The notes beneath the pieces were generated by a model that saw only the letters and a list, made by a program, of their open reading frames with translations, did no database searches and had not been told where the DNA came from. Of a stretch of 64,000 bases of DNA, positions 51,962-60,884 are shown piece by piece (position 1 is the stretch's first letter; each line of letters begins with the position of its first letter). The position numbers and the translations under genes are program-made. Source of the DNA: Gloeotrichia echinulata CP02 (GTDB taxonomy: Bacteria; Cyanobacteriota; Cyanobacteriia; Cyanobacteriales; Nostocaceae); assembly GCA_038087035.1 (NCBI GenBank), contig CP051187.1:2857001-2921000 (forward strand), in the 5' to 3' direction.

Positions 51962-52007
51962 AATCAAGCAAGTTCTTGACATTCTGTTATACAAACGGGA
52001 GATAATC

Positions 52008-53576
52008 ATGATTAAAACCATGAGTCAAAAATGGTCGAGTTATTATTTACTTATTTTACTAGTGGTGATTTTCGGCGCCTTCCTCCGCTTCTTTATGCTG
52101 ACGAACCAGAGTCTTTGGTTTGATGAGGGTTTGAGTTTAATTAACTCTGATGTCTCGACACTTCAAGAGAGCATTTCGACAGTTAGACAAATAGCAAATA
52201 GTGATAGATTTCAACCACTGTACTTTATAGTTCTGTTTTTGTGGCGTCATGTATTTGGTGACACTGAATTTGCCCTTCATGCACTCTCTGCTATTTTAGG
52301 CATTGGCTCAACTGTCGTTGTATTTTTTACTGCTTTGCGGATATACGGTAAAAAGCACGCCTTCTGGTCTCTACTAATCATGACATTGAGTTCTTTCTGT
52401 GTTTACTACAGCCAAGAGACCAGACATTATTCGTTAGTAATGTTTATTGCATCACTTCAACTATATTTTTTTAGCAATATATTAGTGAAAACTCAAGATA
52501 ATCAAGGTATTTCAAAATTGCTGTTCGGAATTTTGACTGCCTTAGGAATTTTCGCTAATATTAATATGTTATTTTTCACTATATCTCTATGTCTATCTCA
52601 TATTGCGATATATAGAAATGTAAAACAATGGTTGCAATGGTGGCTTACTGCTGCGTTTTTATGTTTACCGTCAATTCTGTATATCCTTACTTTACCTGGA
52701 GCAACTGCTCCGGATAGCATTGCAATTAGTCGTACCGGATTCCCCATAATTCAAAATATTCTTTTCGTCTTATATGGACTTTTAGTGGGCACAACCTATG
52801 GACCTTCAATGGAGCAGTTGCGCGGCGATGATAAAGTGCTGGTTGTGCTTAGTTACTGGCCTCACATACTCTCCTTATTGATTGTCAGTCTTGTAATTTT
52901 TCTGGTTTTAGTGCGAGTTTTATTAAGACACCATAAAAAGGGTATAGAGCAACATCCTGATTACTTTTTTGCTTCTGTTCTGGTTATGGGATTTTTGCTC
53001 GGATTGCTCTTAGCTATAGTCACAAAAATGAATTGGGTATCGCGTCATTCTTTTTATCTGTACTTACCATTTGCCATACTTATCCCATCAGCTTTGAGTC
53101 AGAGATCCAATCTTAGCTCAAAACGCTATGGAGTCTCTCAGGTTGCTCAAATCGCTGTCATATTTCTGATGGTTCTGAATATTTATTCTCTTTTTAACTA
53201 CTACTTCAATTATGACTATCACAAAGATGACTACCGCTCTGCTGTACAGTACCTGATAAAACATCGTTCCTCTTCTACACAATCTATATTATTATGGGGC
53301 AATCCAAGATTACTAAAATACTACGGTGATACTGCAACACTGGATGGAAATAAATTAGGAACGCAGTTAAGGGAGGGAAGTCTTGATGGAAAATTTGCCC
53401 AAACAGTTGAAAAAATAACAAATAATGTAAATGAAGTTTTCCTTGTTATTAATCGTGAGCATTATTTTTCCAAAGGATTAATTGAAAGAGAGATGAATGA
53501 TTTGTATAACCTGGATTCTCGACATAATTTTGCATATTTCAAGATATATCGTTTTACCAGAAAAGTTGGAAGTTAA
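52008..53576 (+). CDS. GT-C family (GT39-like) membrane glycosyltransferase
   Basis: The 522-aa protein has 10-12 transmembrane helices. The first extracytoplasmic loop carries the GT-C acidic motif NQSLWFDEGLSLI (DE), and a later loop has YYSQETRHYSLVMFIASLQL, as in GT39/ArnT relatives. Such enzymes use polyprenyl-phosphate sugars as donors on the outer face of the membrane. The start MIKTMSQKW has GGAGAT 5 nt upstream. It follows the carrier gene by 46 bp and is probably co-transcribed. Acceptor is unknown. Confidence 0.8.
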   Translation: MIKTMSQKWSSYYLLILLVVIFGAFLRFFMLTNQSLWFDEGLSLINSDVSTLQESISTVRQIANSDRFQPLYFIVLFLWRHVFGDTEFALHALSAILGIGSTVVVFFTALRIYGKKHAFWSLLIMTLSSFCVYYSQETRHYSLVMFIASLQLYFFSNILVKTQDNQGISKLLFGILTALGIFANINMLFFTISLCLSHIAIYRNVKQWLQWWLTAAFLCLPSILYILTLPGATAPDSIAISRTGFPIIQNILFVLYGLLVGTTYGPSMEQLRGDDKVLVVLSYWPHILSLLIVSLVIFLVLVRVLLRHHKKGIEQHPDYFFASVLVMGFLLGLLLAIVTKMNWVSRHSFYLYLPFAILIPSALSQRSNLSSKRYGVSQVAQIAVIFLMVLNIYSLFNYYFNYDYHKDDYRSAVQYLIKHRSSSTQSILLWGNPRLLKYYGDTATLDGNKLGTQLREGSLDGKFAQTVEKITNNVNEVFLVINREHYFSKGLIEREMNDLYNLDSRHNFAYFKIYRFTRKVGS

Positions 53577-53586
53577 TTTCTTATTT

Positions 53587-53798
53587 AGGGCTTGCTGAAT
53601 AAGTCTCTAAAGCGAACCTAGAAGCCACACAGGTTGCAAAATGGTTGTTTGATTGCTCAGTTTCCAAATTTACTCAGCGCTCGCTAACGAAAGTGCAAGG
53701 GTTTTGAGACTCTAGATGTTATAACCTTGCATTTGTTTGGTGAAAACCGGCTGGAATTCCTTACCTGGACTGCATTACACCTTTATTAAGCAACCCCT
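53587..53798. mobile_element. 212-bp MITE (GGGCTTGCTGAATAAG ends), complete copy
   Basis: Ends GGGCTTGCTGAATAAG and CTTTATTAAGCAACCCC are inverted repeats; no ORF inside. It matches the truncated copy at 11267-11409 in the opposite orientation. A solo end (GACTTATTCAGCAAGCCC) occurs at 55673-55690. It separates the GT-C gene from the HAD gene. Confidence 0.88.
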
Positions 53799-53839
53799 AT
53801 TTATTAAAGGCTCACAAGAATGGGACAGAAGTTAAAACT

Positions 53840-54487
53840 ATGAATCCTGTTGTAAACTCATCTAAATCATCCGTCGTAGCAGCTTTTGATTTCGATGGCA
53901 CCTTAACTAAACGAGATACATTGCTACCGTTTCTGTTGATGGCTGTAGGACGATGGTCTTTTTGGTGGGGATTAGTGGTAATGAGTCCTATACTCGCAGC
54001 CTTAGCCCTGAAATTGATTCCCAACTGGCGGGCTAAGGAAGCTGTGCTGAGTTATTTCTTATCCGGTAAAGAACAAACAAAAATCTATAAAATTGCACAG
54101 GAATTTGCACTGGAAAAGATACCAAACTTACTTCGCCCTGAGGCTTTGCAGCGTCTACAATGGCATCAAGCACAAGGACATCAAATTGTTTTAGTCAGTG
54201 CTTCTTTGGAAGCCTATTTACTACCCTGGGCACAGAAAATGGGGTTTGACCAAGTTATAGGAACTCAATTAGAAGTTGAGGATAACCGTTTAACAGGTCG
54301 GATTTTGGGGAAAAATTGTTATGGACCTGAAAAGGTTGCGCGGCTGGGAGCAGTTTTGGGGGAGTTGAATAAGTACAGTATTTATGCTTATGGAGACAGT
54401 CGAGGAGACAAAGAACTGCTGGCTGTGTCTAATTACCCCTATTACCGAAAGTTTCCATCTGTTAACAATGGAGATATGGGGGGATAA
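53840..54487 (+). CDS. HAD-IB family phosphatase
   Basis: The 215-aa HAD enzyme has motif I AAFDFDGTLTKRDTLLPF, motif II VLVSASLEAYLLPWAQKMG with the conserved Ser, and motifs III/IV IYAYGDSRGDKELLAVSNYP. A hydrophobic helical cap (WSFWWGLVVMSPILAALALK) suggests membrane contact and lipid-linked substrate. HAD-IB phosphatases of this shape accompany DPPR synthase-like UbiA genes, so dephosphorylation of polyprenyl-phosphoribose-5-phosphate is a reasonable inference. A complete MITE lies just upstream and separates it from the GT-C gene. Confidence 0.82.
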   Translation: MNPVVNSSKSSVVAAFDFDGTLTKRDTLLPFLLMAVGRWSFWWGLVVMSPILAALALKLIPNWRAKEAVLSYFLSGKEQTKIYKIAQEFALEKIPNLLRPEALQRLQWHQAQGHQIVLVSASLEAYLLPWAQKMGFDQVIGTQLEVEDNRLTGRILGKNCYGPEKVARLGAVLGELNKYSIYAYGDSRGDKELLAVSNYPYYRKFPSVNNGDMGG

Positions 54488-54635
54488 GAAATTTTTAATT
54501 TTTAACTAATTACAACAAGCCGCGTTGAAAGCCCTTGAAGATGTAGCCTGTAGCGTGGCGGAAAGCTATATCTGTGCTTTAGACAAGGGATGAAAACGGG
54601 TTTAAGCGGTTTACCTAAATATTACAAATTATACT

Positions 54636-55652
54636 ATGAATGCACATCGAGAATCTACAGTGTTCAGTTCTGGAACTTTAAAAGTAAAGCCAGATGCAAC
54701 AAGACTGACTGAAAATCGTCGTCTGCAGCTGTTTTCTGGTTCTGCTAATTTACAACTGTCTCAAGAAGTCGCTCGCTATCTGGGGATGGACTTGGGTCCA
54801 ATGATTTGCAAAAAATTTGCGGACGGCGAACTTTACGTTCAAATCCAAGAATCAATTCGGGGTGGCGATGTTTATCTAATCCAGCCATCTTGTCAACCTG
54901 TCAATGATCACTTAATGGAATTACTGATTATGATTGACGCCTGTCGTCGAGCTTCAGCTCGACAGGTGACAGCAGTAATTCCTTATTATGGTTATGCTCG
55001 CGCTGACCGCAAAACTGCAGGACGTGAGTCCATAACTGCCAAATTGGTTGCTAACTTAATTACTCAAGCAGGTGCTAACCGTGTTCTAGCAATGGATTTG
55101 CATTCGGCGCAAATTCAGGGCTATTTCGATATCCCCTTAGACCATGTTTACGGTTCGCCGATATTGCTGGATTATTTGGCGAGCAAACAACTAGCTGATC
55201 TGGTGGTTGTTTCTCCCGATGTCGGCGGTGTAGCAAGGGCTAGAGCATTTGCCAAAAAGCTTAATGATGCTCCCTTAGCAATTATTGACAAACGTCGTCA
55301 GGCTCACAATATAGCGGAAGTGATGAATGTCATCGGCGATGTTAAGGGCAAAACAGCAGTGTTGGTGGACGATATGATTGACACTGGCGGCACAATTACT
55401 GCAGGCGCCAAGCTACTGCGTGAAGAAGGGGCACGTCAGGTATACGCCTGCGCCACTCATGCAGTCTTTTCCCCACCTGCAATTGAGCGGTTGTCCAGTG
55501 GCGTATTTGAAGAAGTTATTGTCACCAATACGATTCCTATCCCAGATAGCAGTCGCTTTCCACAATTAGTACTGCTGTCAGTAGCTAACGTACTAGGGGA
55601 AACAATCTGGCGAATTCATGAAGATAGCTCAGTAAGTAGTATGTTTCGCTAG
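54636..55652 (+). CDS. prs: Ribose-phosphate pyrophosphokinase
   Basis: Makes PRPP from ribose 5-phosphate and ATP, the precursor for purines, pyrimidines, histidine, tryptophan and NAD. Visible are FSGSANLQLSQEVARYLG, the RADRKTAGRESITAKL flexible region, DLHSAQIQGYFDIPLDHVYG, and the PRPP-binding loop AVLVDDMIDTGGTITAGAKL. Length is 338 aa with a slightly long N-terminus (18 residues before the family start). Its position just after three genes of a possible PRPP-consuming glycosylation pathway is notable, although prs is housekeeping. Confidence 0.95.
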   Translation: MNAHRESTVFSSGTLKVKPDATRLTENRRLQLFSGSANLQLSQEVARYLGMDLGPMICKKFADGELYVQIQESIRGGDVYLIQPSCQPVNDHLMELLIMIDACRRASARQVTAVIPYYGYARADRKTAGRESITAKLVANLITQAGANRVLAMDLHSAQIQGYFDIPLDHVYGSPILLDYLASKQLADLVVVSPDVGGVARARAFAKKLNDAPLAIIDKRRQAHNIAEVMNVIGDVKGKTAVLVDDMIDTGGTITAGAKLLREEGARQVYACATHAVFSPPAIERLSSGVFEEVIVTNTIPIPDSSRFPQLVLLSVANVLGETIWRIHEDSSVSSMFR

Positions 55653-55880
55653 CAAAAAAATAACTGTTTAGAGACTTATTCAGCAAGCCCTATTTACCTG
55701 AAAATAATTGTAATATCTGTACCTCATTTACCTGCAATCTGCTGTAAATATCAAAGTGTCTTGAGGCTCAAGTGCGACTCAGGGGCACGAGATCAAATCC
55801 CAAAACTCCGATTCTCTCGTAGTGGGTTCTCAGTAGCCAGGGTTGTGAAACACACGCTCTCAGACTTTTCAAACATCCTC
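55653..55880. other. Intergenic region with MITE ends
   Basis: It holds a solo element end (GACTTATTCAGCAAGCCC, 55673-55690), partial copies of the TTTACCTG/GCTGTAAAT arms of the 94-bp element (55692-55749), and an unexplained G/C-balanced stretch 55765-55860. Convergent genes end on both sides. Confidence 0.55.
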
Positions 55881-56456
55881 TTACTGTTTAACTTGTACAC
55901 AGGGCGCTTCTCTATTAGAAGGGGGATCGGCGTAAATTGCTAAGGTGTGATATTCAGGATTTCCTTTTCCATAGATTACTTGAAAGGTATACAATTTATT
56001 TCTGCCTTGCCGTTCTGTTACCACGGTTAAAAGTGTCTTATCAGTGTTAGGTAGTCCGGGAATTTTCAATTTTTCAATGCGCCTGAGTTGGATGACACTT
56101 GCGGCTGAGTTCTTACAATCTCCTAAAGTACTATTGCGGTCTAGTCCTAACTGTGTACACATTTGACCATCAAAATCGATAGTTACTTGTGATGGGTCAT
56201 TTAACCAAACTTTCTTAATTGTTTCTCCAGAGGGGATGAAGCTTAAATTTGTACCTTGCTGATAGGAGATGTCGATAGTAGGTATTACTCCACCTAAACC
56301 CTGTGCTTGACAGGAAAAGATGGAACGGAGAACGGCATTATTAGCCACAGCCTGTCCTGCCATCAATAACATTGCAGCCGAGAAAAAGGGTAAAATTAAA
56401 GGTAAAAAATCAGAATTGTTTGGGGTATTTCCTGGGAATTTGAGATTGTTTTTCAT
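55881..56456 (-). CDS. VirB9/TrbG-like T4SS component (putative)
   Basis: The 191-aa protein has an N-terminal hydrophobic segment (FLPLILPFFSAAMLLMAGQA) that looks like a signal peptide. A beta-rich domain with paired strands follows: TNLSFIPSGETIKKVWLNDP, QVTIDFDGQMCTQL, KTLLTVVTERQGRNKLYTFQ. This recalls the N-terminal VirB9/TrbG fold, where a strand follows GETI/KKVWL and ends in TVVTxxxxYxF. It ends the minus-strand operon downstream of VirB10. The C-terminal VirB9 strands that contact VirB7 are not recognised. Confidence 0.5.
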   Translation of the reverse strand: MKNNLKFPGNTPNNSDFLPLILPFFSAAMLLMAGQAVANNAVLRSIFSCQAQGLGGVIPTIDISYQQGTNLSFIPSGETIKKVWLNDPSQVTIDFDGQMCTQLGLDRNSTLGDCKNSAASVIQLRRIEKLKIPGLPNTDKTLLTVVTERQGRNKLYTFQVIYGKGNPEYHTLAIYADPPSNREAPCVQVKQ

Positions 56457-56493
56457 GGCTGCAAATGAGGAGATGGATAGATATAAAAGCTGA

Positions 56494-58125
56494 CTAAAGC
56501 TGCATTAATTGATTGACATATATTTCAACTTGTGTTCCTGCAGGCATAAACCAAATATTGGTTCGTTGCATCATTTGCGATATTGCCTGTTGATTGCGTT
56601 GTGATATCAGGGGAACTACAGTATTTATACCACCTTCAAAAACACCTGCCAAGATATTGCGTTGGGAGTTGCCGGAGGTAGTTGTAGTGCTACCGCCACT
56701 TATGATAATTTGGGAGTCAGTACGATTAAGTAATTCGGCTGCTTTACCAAGACCTCCCAAGGCGAATAGTCCTAGATCCATTCCGGCTATGGAGGACCCT
56801 TGATTAGGGAATTGATTGGCGATGAGAGGTTTACCTTGGGAACCACGAATTACGAGGGCATTTGGTGGTAAGTTTCGTTCTGTTAGCTTGCCGTTATTTT
56901 GCGTTATCAGTTTGACGACATTCAACTGTACTAACCCTTGTTCAGAAAGAGAATTAATTTCAGTTAATAACTCGGTGTTTGCGGGTATGGCGATCGTACC
57001 ATCCACAGCTTTTAATGGTTCTTTCAATCGCACCACAAATAAGTTTTTATTTTCGGATTTATCATCATCATTATTATTTCTTGATCTAGTCGTTTCGCCA
57101 AATACCGCTGTCGCTAACACAGCTTTAGCGCTAGTCCCAACGGCTAGAGATTTTGGACTCTGCTGTTTTGCTTGGCTAATTAGAGGTGCTGGTGGTGTTA
57201 GGTTACTTGCGGGGTTGGAGTCTGCTTGCTGGATGTCAGTATTTCGTACAGGTGGAGCAGAATTTTGATTGTTATTAGGTCTTTCTGTTGCTAACACCTG
57301 ACCGTAGCTTCCTAATTTTGCTAACCTTGTCCATTCATCAAGGGGATTTGGTGTGGGATTTGGTGTGGGTCGTGGTGTCAACATCACCGATGGTTCGTCG
57401 GTTTCTGGCTTTGGACTTGGTAGTGGACGTGGTGAAGCTGGCTTAGAGGGTGGTGTCACAGTCCGCGCAACTGTCAGAGGACGAGGCTGGACAAGTGGTT
57501 GTGGGGGTGTTGGTATTCTATCTGGTAGCACTTCCTTTGGATCTTTGGTAGTAACAGACGGTGTTATTTGTGTTTGGGTGACCAATTGAGCTGACGGTAT
57601 GAGTTTTGCAGTTCTAAGCTGTTGTTGTGCGGCTTTGACATCTTCTGCTTGTTCAGTCAGGGCTAATTTTGTTTTGAGGGTTTCTATTTGTGCTTCTAAG
57701 GCTGGGGATGGAGATTCATCTTCTGATTGCGATCGCGGATCTGGTGAAACAATATCATTATTGCTGGGCTTTTGATTGCTCCCACTCATCATCTGTGACA
57801 AAAAGGTGCCAGCTAACAAAACTATAGCTAATGTCCCAGTACCCACCAAACCTAATTTCGCAAAAGGGTTAGATGACAAGGGTTGCTCAGTGGGAATTTC
57901 AGGTGATGGGGACAGGGCCGATTGTATGCTGGCTAAATCTTCTAGTGCTTCGCCATCAACAGCGGAAAATTCCTCTTCAAGATTGTCCGATTCTTCGATA
58001 AATCCCACTAATCTAGCCATCCGCGCTTCCCAATCTGAAGCTTCTAGTTCTAGTGGGTAATTGTCGGTGCTTAAATCAATTACATTTTCTGGATGAGTCG
58101 CCGCAGAAATTGATACTTGTGTCAT
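56494..58125 (-). CDS. TrbI/VirB10-like T4SS core protein
   Basis: From MTQVSISAATHPENVIDLST the protein is 543 aa. It has a cytoplasmic N-terminus, one transmembrane helix near residues 95-112 (LGLVGTGTLAIVLLAGTFL), a long proline-rich periplasmic linker (residues about 190-300, TPPSKPASPRPLPSPKP), and a C-terminal TrbI/VirB10 beta-barrel domain. That domain has DGTIAIPANTELLTEINSLS and ends NIWFMPAGTQVEIYVNQLMQ. VirB10 spans both membranes and links the ATPases to the outer-membrane pore. The start at 58125 lies 8 nt after the upstream gene's stop; the ATG at 58155 would overlap it. Confidence 0.82.
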   Translation of the reverse strand: MTQVSISAATHPENVIDLSTDNYPLELEASDWEARMARLVGFIEESDNLEEEFSAVDGEALEDLASIQSALSPSPEIPTEQPLSSNPFAKLGLVGTGTLAIVLLAGTFLSQMMSGSNQKPSNNDIVSPDPRSQSEDESPSPALEAQIETLKTKLALTEQAEDVKAAQQQLRTAKLIPSAQLVTQTQITPSVTTKDPKEVLPDRIPTPPQPLVQPRPLTVARTVTPPSKPASPRPLPSPKPETDEPSVMLTPRPTPNPTPNPLDEWTRLAKLGSYGQVLATERPNNNQNSAPPVRNTDIQQADSNPASNLTPPAPLISQAKQQSPKSLAVGTSAKAVLATAVFGETTRSRNNNDDDKSENKNLFVVRLKEPLKAVDGTIAIPANTELLTEINSLSEQGLVQLNVVKLITQNNGKLTERNLPPNALVIRGSQGKPLIANQFPNQGSSIAGMDLGLFALGGLGKAAELLNRTDSQIIISGGSTTTTSGNSQRNILAGVFEGGINTVVPLISQRNQQAISQMMQRTNIWFMPAGTQVEIYVNQLMQL

Positions 58126-58133
58126 AATATAGT

Positions 58134-58823
58134 TTATTTGTGATTTGAAGAACAATCTTTACCGTTGATCTCACAGACATTATAAATTTCTAGTCTAGCT
58201 TGGCCAAGGCGATAAGCTTCTCGGTGTAATGGCAATGGTGCATTTGGTATGACCGTTGCTTGTTCATCTATTGCTCGGACTAAAATTTGTTTATTAAAGG
58301 CAATAGACTTACCCAGATTATCAGAATTATTAAAGATTAATTGATTGGCATTTATCTGCAATTTCCATTCACCATCAGCTATTTTTTTGGGTTGAGAAAT
58401 TTTGACTATAACCAATACAGTTTCAGCTACTCTATTTACATTGTCAAATTGGTTAGCTGGATCTAAATTTATGACTTCTGACTGAAATTTTTGTTTTAAA
58501 TCATCAGCTATTAATCCAGAACTACTATTCCAAATTGTTTTGGGTGGTTTTTTTGGAGACCAAGTAAGCAAAAAGCTCATGGTTTCACCAACAAAACGGC
58601 GAATCGTTTCTGGATGGCGTTCTAAATTAGGTTTCGGGTCTACTGTTATGGTACGACCATCAACAAGTTGCACTAAACTTTGAGGTGTTAATTGCTTTTC
58701 TAAATCTTGCAACATAGACCCGTGGAACAAAAGTAATAGCAAGCCGAAAATATTCAATCCAAATGTTCCTACTGCAAAAAGTGGTAAGAGGCTATTTTTG
58801 GTTTCTGGCTTAAATTTCTGCAT
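58134..58823 (-). CDS. VirB8-like T4SS protein, paralogue 2
   Basis: The 229-aa protein has one N-terminal transmembrane helix (residues about 12-33, LLPLFAVGTFGLNIFGLLLLL) and a periplasmic domain. The domain contains SLVQLVDGRTITVDPKPNLE, RHPETIRRFVGETMSFLLTW and the beta-strand region QILVRAIDEQATVIPNAPLP. This topology and the position between VirB6-like and VirB10-like genes fit VirB8. It is a paralogue of the next upstream protein (shared FVQLIDGKPI/LVQLVDGRTI, ExxPExIRxF, W(S/K)GTLPP/WSPKKPP). Assignment rests on topology and context. Confidence 0.6.
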   Translation of the reverse strand: MQKFKPETKNSLLPLFAVGTFGLNIFGLLLLLFHGSMLQDLEKQLTPQSLVQLVDGRTITVDPKPNLERHPETIRRFVGETMSFLLTWSPKKPPKTIWNSSSGLIADDLKQKFQSEVINLDPANQFDNVNRVAETVLVIVKISQPKKIADGEWKLQINANQLIFNNSDNLGKSIAFNKQILVRAIDEQATVIPNAPLPLHREAYRLGQARLEIYNVCEINGKDCSSNHK

Positions 58824-58854
58824 TTATTATAAATTTTATAAAATTATAAATAAT

Positions 58855-59673
58855 TTATCTCTTCAAAAAATCAGACGTTGGTTTATTTATACATTCCTGG
58901 GTTATACTTCGATTATTTTGTTCGTCTAATAAACAGAAACTCCGGATTTCATAAATTTCTAATTTGTCGGCGCGGATACTAGAAATAGCCTTTTGTAAGT
59001 CGCTGGTATCCTCAGTCAATGGAGTAGCAAAATAATCTACTGCTCGCACTAATAAATCTTTATTAAAAGGAGTGATAATTTTGCGATTATCGGCTTGCTT
59101 TTTTTGAATTAAGTCAGCTACCATACCCACTCGCCATTTCCCTGGTGCAATTTTTTGCGGTGGATAAACCCGCTTGATAACTAACTCTACTGACATAGCT
59201 TGGCTGGGATTATTAGAAAATATTTCTGGCGGTGTTAATTCGGCAATTTTGCTTAAGAAGCCTTTACGAAAATCTTCTGATAAAGCAAAACCAGCTATCC
59301 AACTTCTGGTGCTAATTTTTTGACTACCACCTTGTGGTGTTTTAATGAGCATTCCTGGATCTGGTTTGGGTTTTGCGACTTCTTCCATACTTTGTGGTGG
59401 TAGTGTTCCCGACCAGTTAAATATTGATGTCATCGTTTTATTGATGAATTGGCGAATTGCTTCTGGTTCTCTTTCCAAATCATCGGTAAGAGGTATGGGT
59501 TTACCATCTATAAGTTGTACAAAGTTGGGTGGTTTTCGCTGACTGAGTTGGCGAATATTTAACCCTTGTAAGATGAATAAAAATAAAACAAATATATGCA
59601 AACCAAAAGCTGCGATCGCAAAGATAGTCAAAATACTAAATGTGCGTTGTTTCTTTTTCGCTAACCGTACCAT
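58855..59673 (-). CDS. VirB8-like T4SS protein, paralogue 1
   Basis: The 272-aa protein has a short basic N-terminus, a helix at residues about 12-36 (FSILTIFAIAAFGLHIFVLF), FVQLIDGKPIPLTDDLEREP, IRQFINKTMTSIFNWSGTLP, and later GKWRVGMVADLIQKKQ and KDLLVRAVDYFATPL. It shares pattern and topology with the 229-aa neighbour, so the two arose by duplication; two VirB8-like genes in tandem are unusual. Probable inner-membrane assembly factor of the secretion channel. Confidence 0.6.
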   Translation of the reverse strand: MVRLAKKKQRTFSILTIFAIAAFGLHIFVLFLFILQGLNIRQLSQRKPPNFVQLIDGKPIPLTDDLEREPEAIRQFINKTMTSIFNWSGTLPPQSMEEVAKPKPDPGMLIKTPQGGSQKISTRSWIAGFALSEDFRKGFLSKIAELTPPEIFSNNPSQAMSVELVIKRVYPPQKIAPGKWRVGMVADLIQKKQADNRKIITPFNKDLLVRAVDYFATPLTEDTSDLQKAISSIRADKLEIYEIRSFCLLDEQNNRSITQECINKPTSDFLKR

Positions 59674-59713
59674 TTACTTATTCCCCTCAACACAAGCCAT
59701 ATTTGCTGAAAAT

Positions 59714-60763
59714 TTAGATTCTTTCCTTTACCCACGAAGTGGTATTGTTGATAGCATTAAAGACTGCAAATCCCCCAGCCGCAGCTACCAATAAAGATAA
59801 AATTGGTGCTAATATCCCCATAAAAATTATGAACCACATTAAGTCTGGGTCTGCGTTCGCATTTTCTCCCGGACCATTAACAATAACTGTGGCAGTTAAA
59901 ATGGCAATAATATTAAATGACATTTTAGCAATTCCCAACGATAAAAATCCAATTAGCCAGGCAAAAATCGGTTTACCAGCCACAGGTAGCAAAGAACTAC
60001 CTACAGCTATTGGTCCCAAGGCTGCTATGAGTAGCATGGTAGCTTCTATCAGATTTTGGAAAGCATATTGTAGGGAAATTAAAAAGTTTTTGATACTAGT
60101 TTGGACTGTAGAACCCAATAAAGAATTAAAGGCGTTTTCTGATATAGTAGATGTACCAAATTTAATGTCATTTACCTTTCTTTCTAATCTATATATCCAC
60201 TCTCTCCTCCCATATAAATTTCTATATTCTTGCCATAGAGGTTCTATTTTTTCCGCAGCTCTTGCAAAACATTGACTTTGTTGTTCGCCAGTAAGCGACT
60301 GACAAGGACGCAGTAAAGAACCGGCAATTTCTTCAGAAATACTCATATTTATTGCTTGCTGGTAAATTTTATTGGCGTCCGCTGTTGCTACTACTTGCTG
60401 ATTCACAACATTGATATAATTGCGTACTTCTAAGGTTAAGTTAGAAAGTATACTTCCATTGTCGGAAATGTTTAATAGAATCACCACTAAAAAAGGCCAA
60501 ATCAAAGAAGATATGGGACGTGAGTATTCATAGTTGATAACATCTTTAAGCCATTGTAGCATAAAAAATAGTAGGGTGCCGACAGCAAAAAATACACCTA
60601 GATTAGTCAATGATCTATACAAGTTATTACTGCTGTTATTTTGTAATAAATCTAACCATTGCTTATCCCAACTTTCGGCAATGCTTTTAGCAGTTGTTGC
60701 ACCATTACCTAGAACTTCATCAATACCAATTTGAGCCAAAATATGTAAAGTATCAAGCTGCAT
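59714..60763 (-). CDS. VirB6/TrbL-like polytopic T4SS protein
   Basis: The 349-aa protein has a hydrophilic N-terminus and about six transmembrane helices. Helix 1 is near residue 53-70 (LGVFFAVGTLLFFMLQWL), helix 2 near 85-97 (SSLIWPFLVVILLNI), and the helix cluster is from residue 232 (NLIEATMLLIAALGPIAVGS, PIFAWLIGFLSLGIAKMSFN, DLMWFIIFMGILAPILSLLV). A large soluble loop lies between. This matches VirB6/TrbL/TraG-type channel proteins. It lies downstream of a VirB5-like gene on the minus strand. Confidence 0.65.
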   Translation of the reverse strand: MQLDTLHILAQIGIDEVLGNGATTAKSIAESWDKQWLDLLQNNSSNNLYRSLTNLGVFFAVGTLLFFMLQWLKDVINYEYSRPISSLIWPFLVVILLNISDNGSILSNLTLEVRNYINVVNQQVVATADANKIYQQAINMSISEEIAGSLLRPCQSLTGEQQSQCFARAAEKIEPLWQEYRNLYGRREWIYRLERKVNDIKFGTSTISENAFNSLLGSTVQTSIKNFLISLQYAFQNLIEATMLLIAALGPIAVGSSLLPVAGKPIFAWLIGFLSLGIAKMSFNIIAILTATVIVNGPGENANADPDLMWFIIFMGILAPILSLLVAAAGGFAVFNAINNTTSWVKERI

Positions 60764-60884
60764 TTTAGTGAATATTTTACTAGTATTTGATAGAGTGCTT
60801 CAGGTTTAATAAATATGGTGACTCTCAAGATGTTTCTGAAATCTGACGCACCCTATTAATGTATCATTCGTGTAAGTCTTGATC

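Noticed and set aside
55765..55860. Sequence with GCGACTCAGGGGCACGAG and AGATCAAATCCC resembling a tRNA or intron 5' end
   Set aside because: No cloverleaf could be drawn and no other intron motif follows, so I list it only as unexplained intergenic DNA.
56594..58060. Plus-strand frames within the virB10 gene and its neighbours
   Set aside because: They are shadows of the minus-strand operon, with low-complexity Gly/Val or Pro/Ser content.
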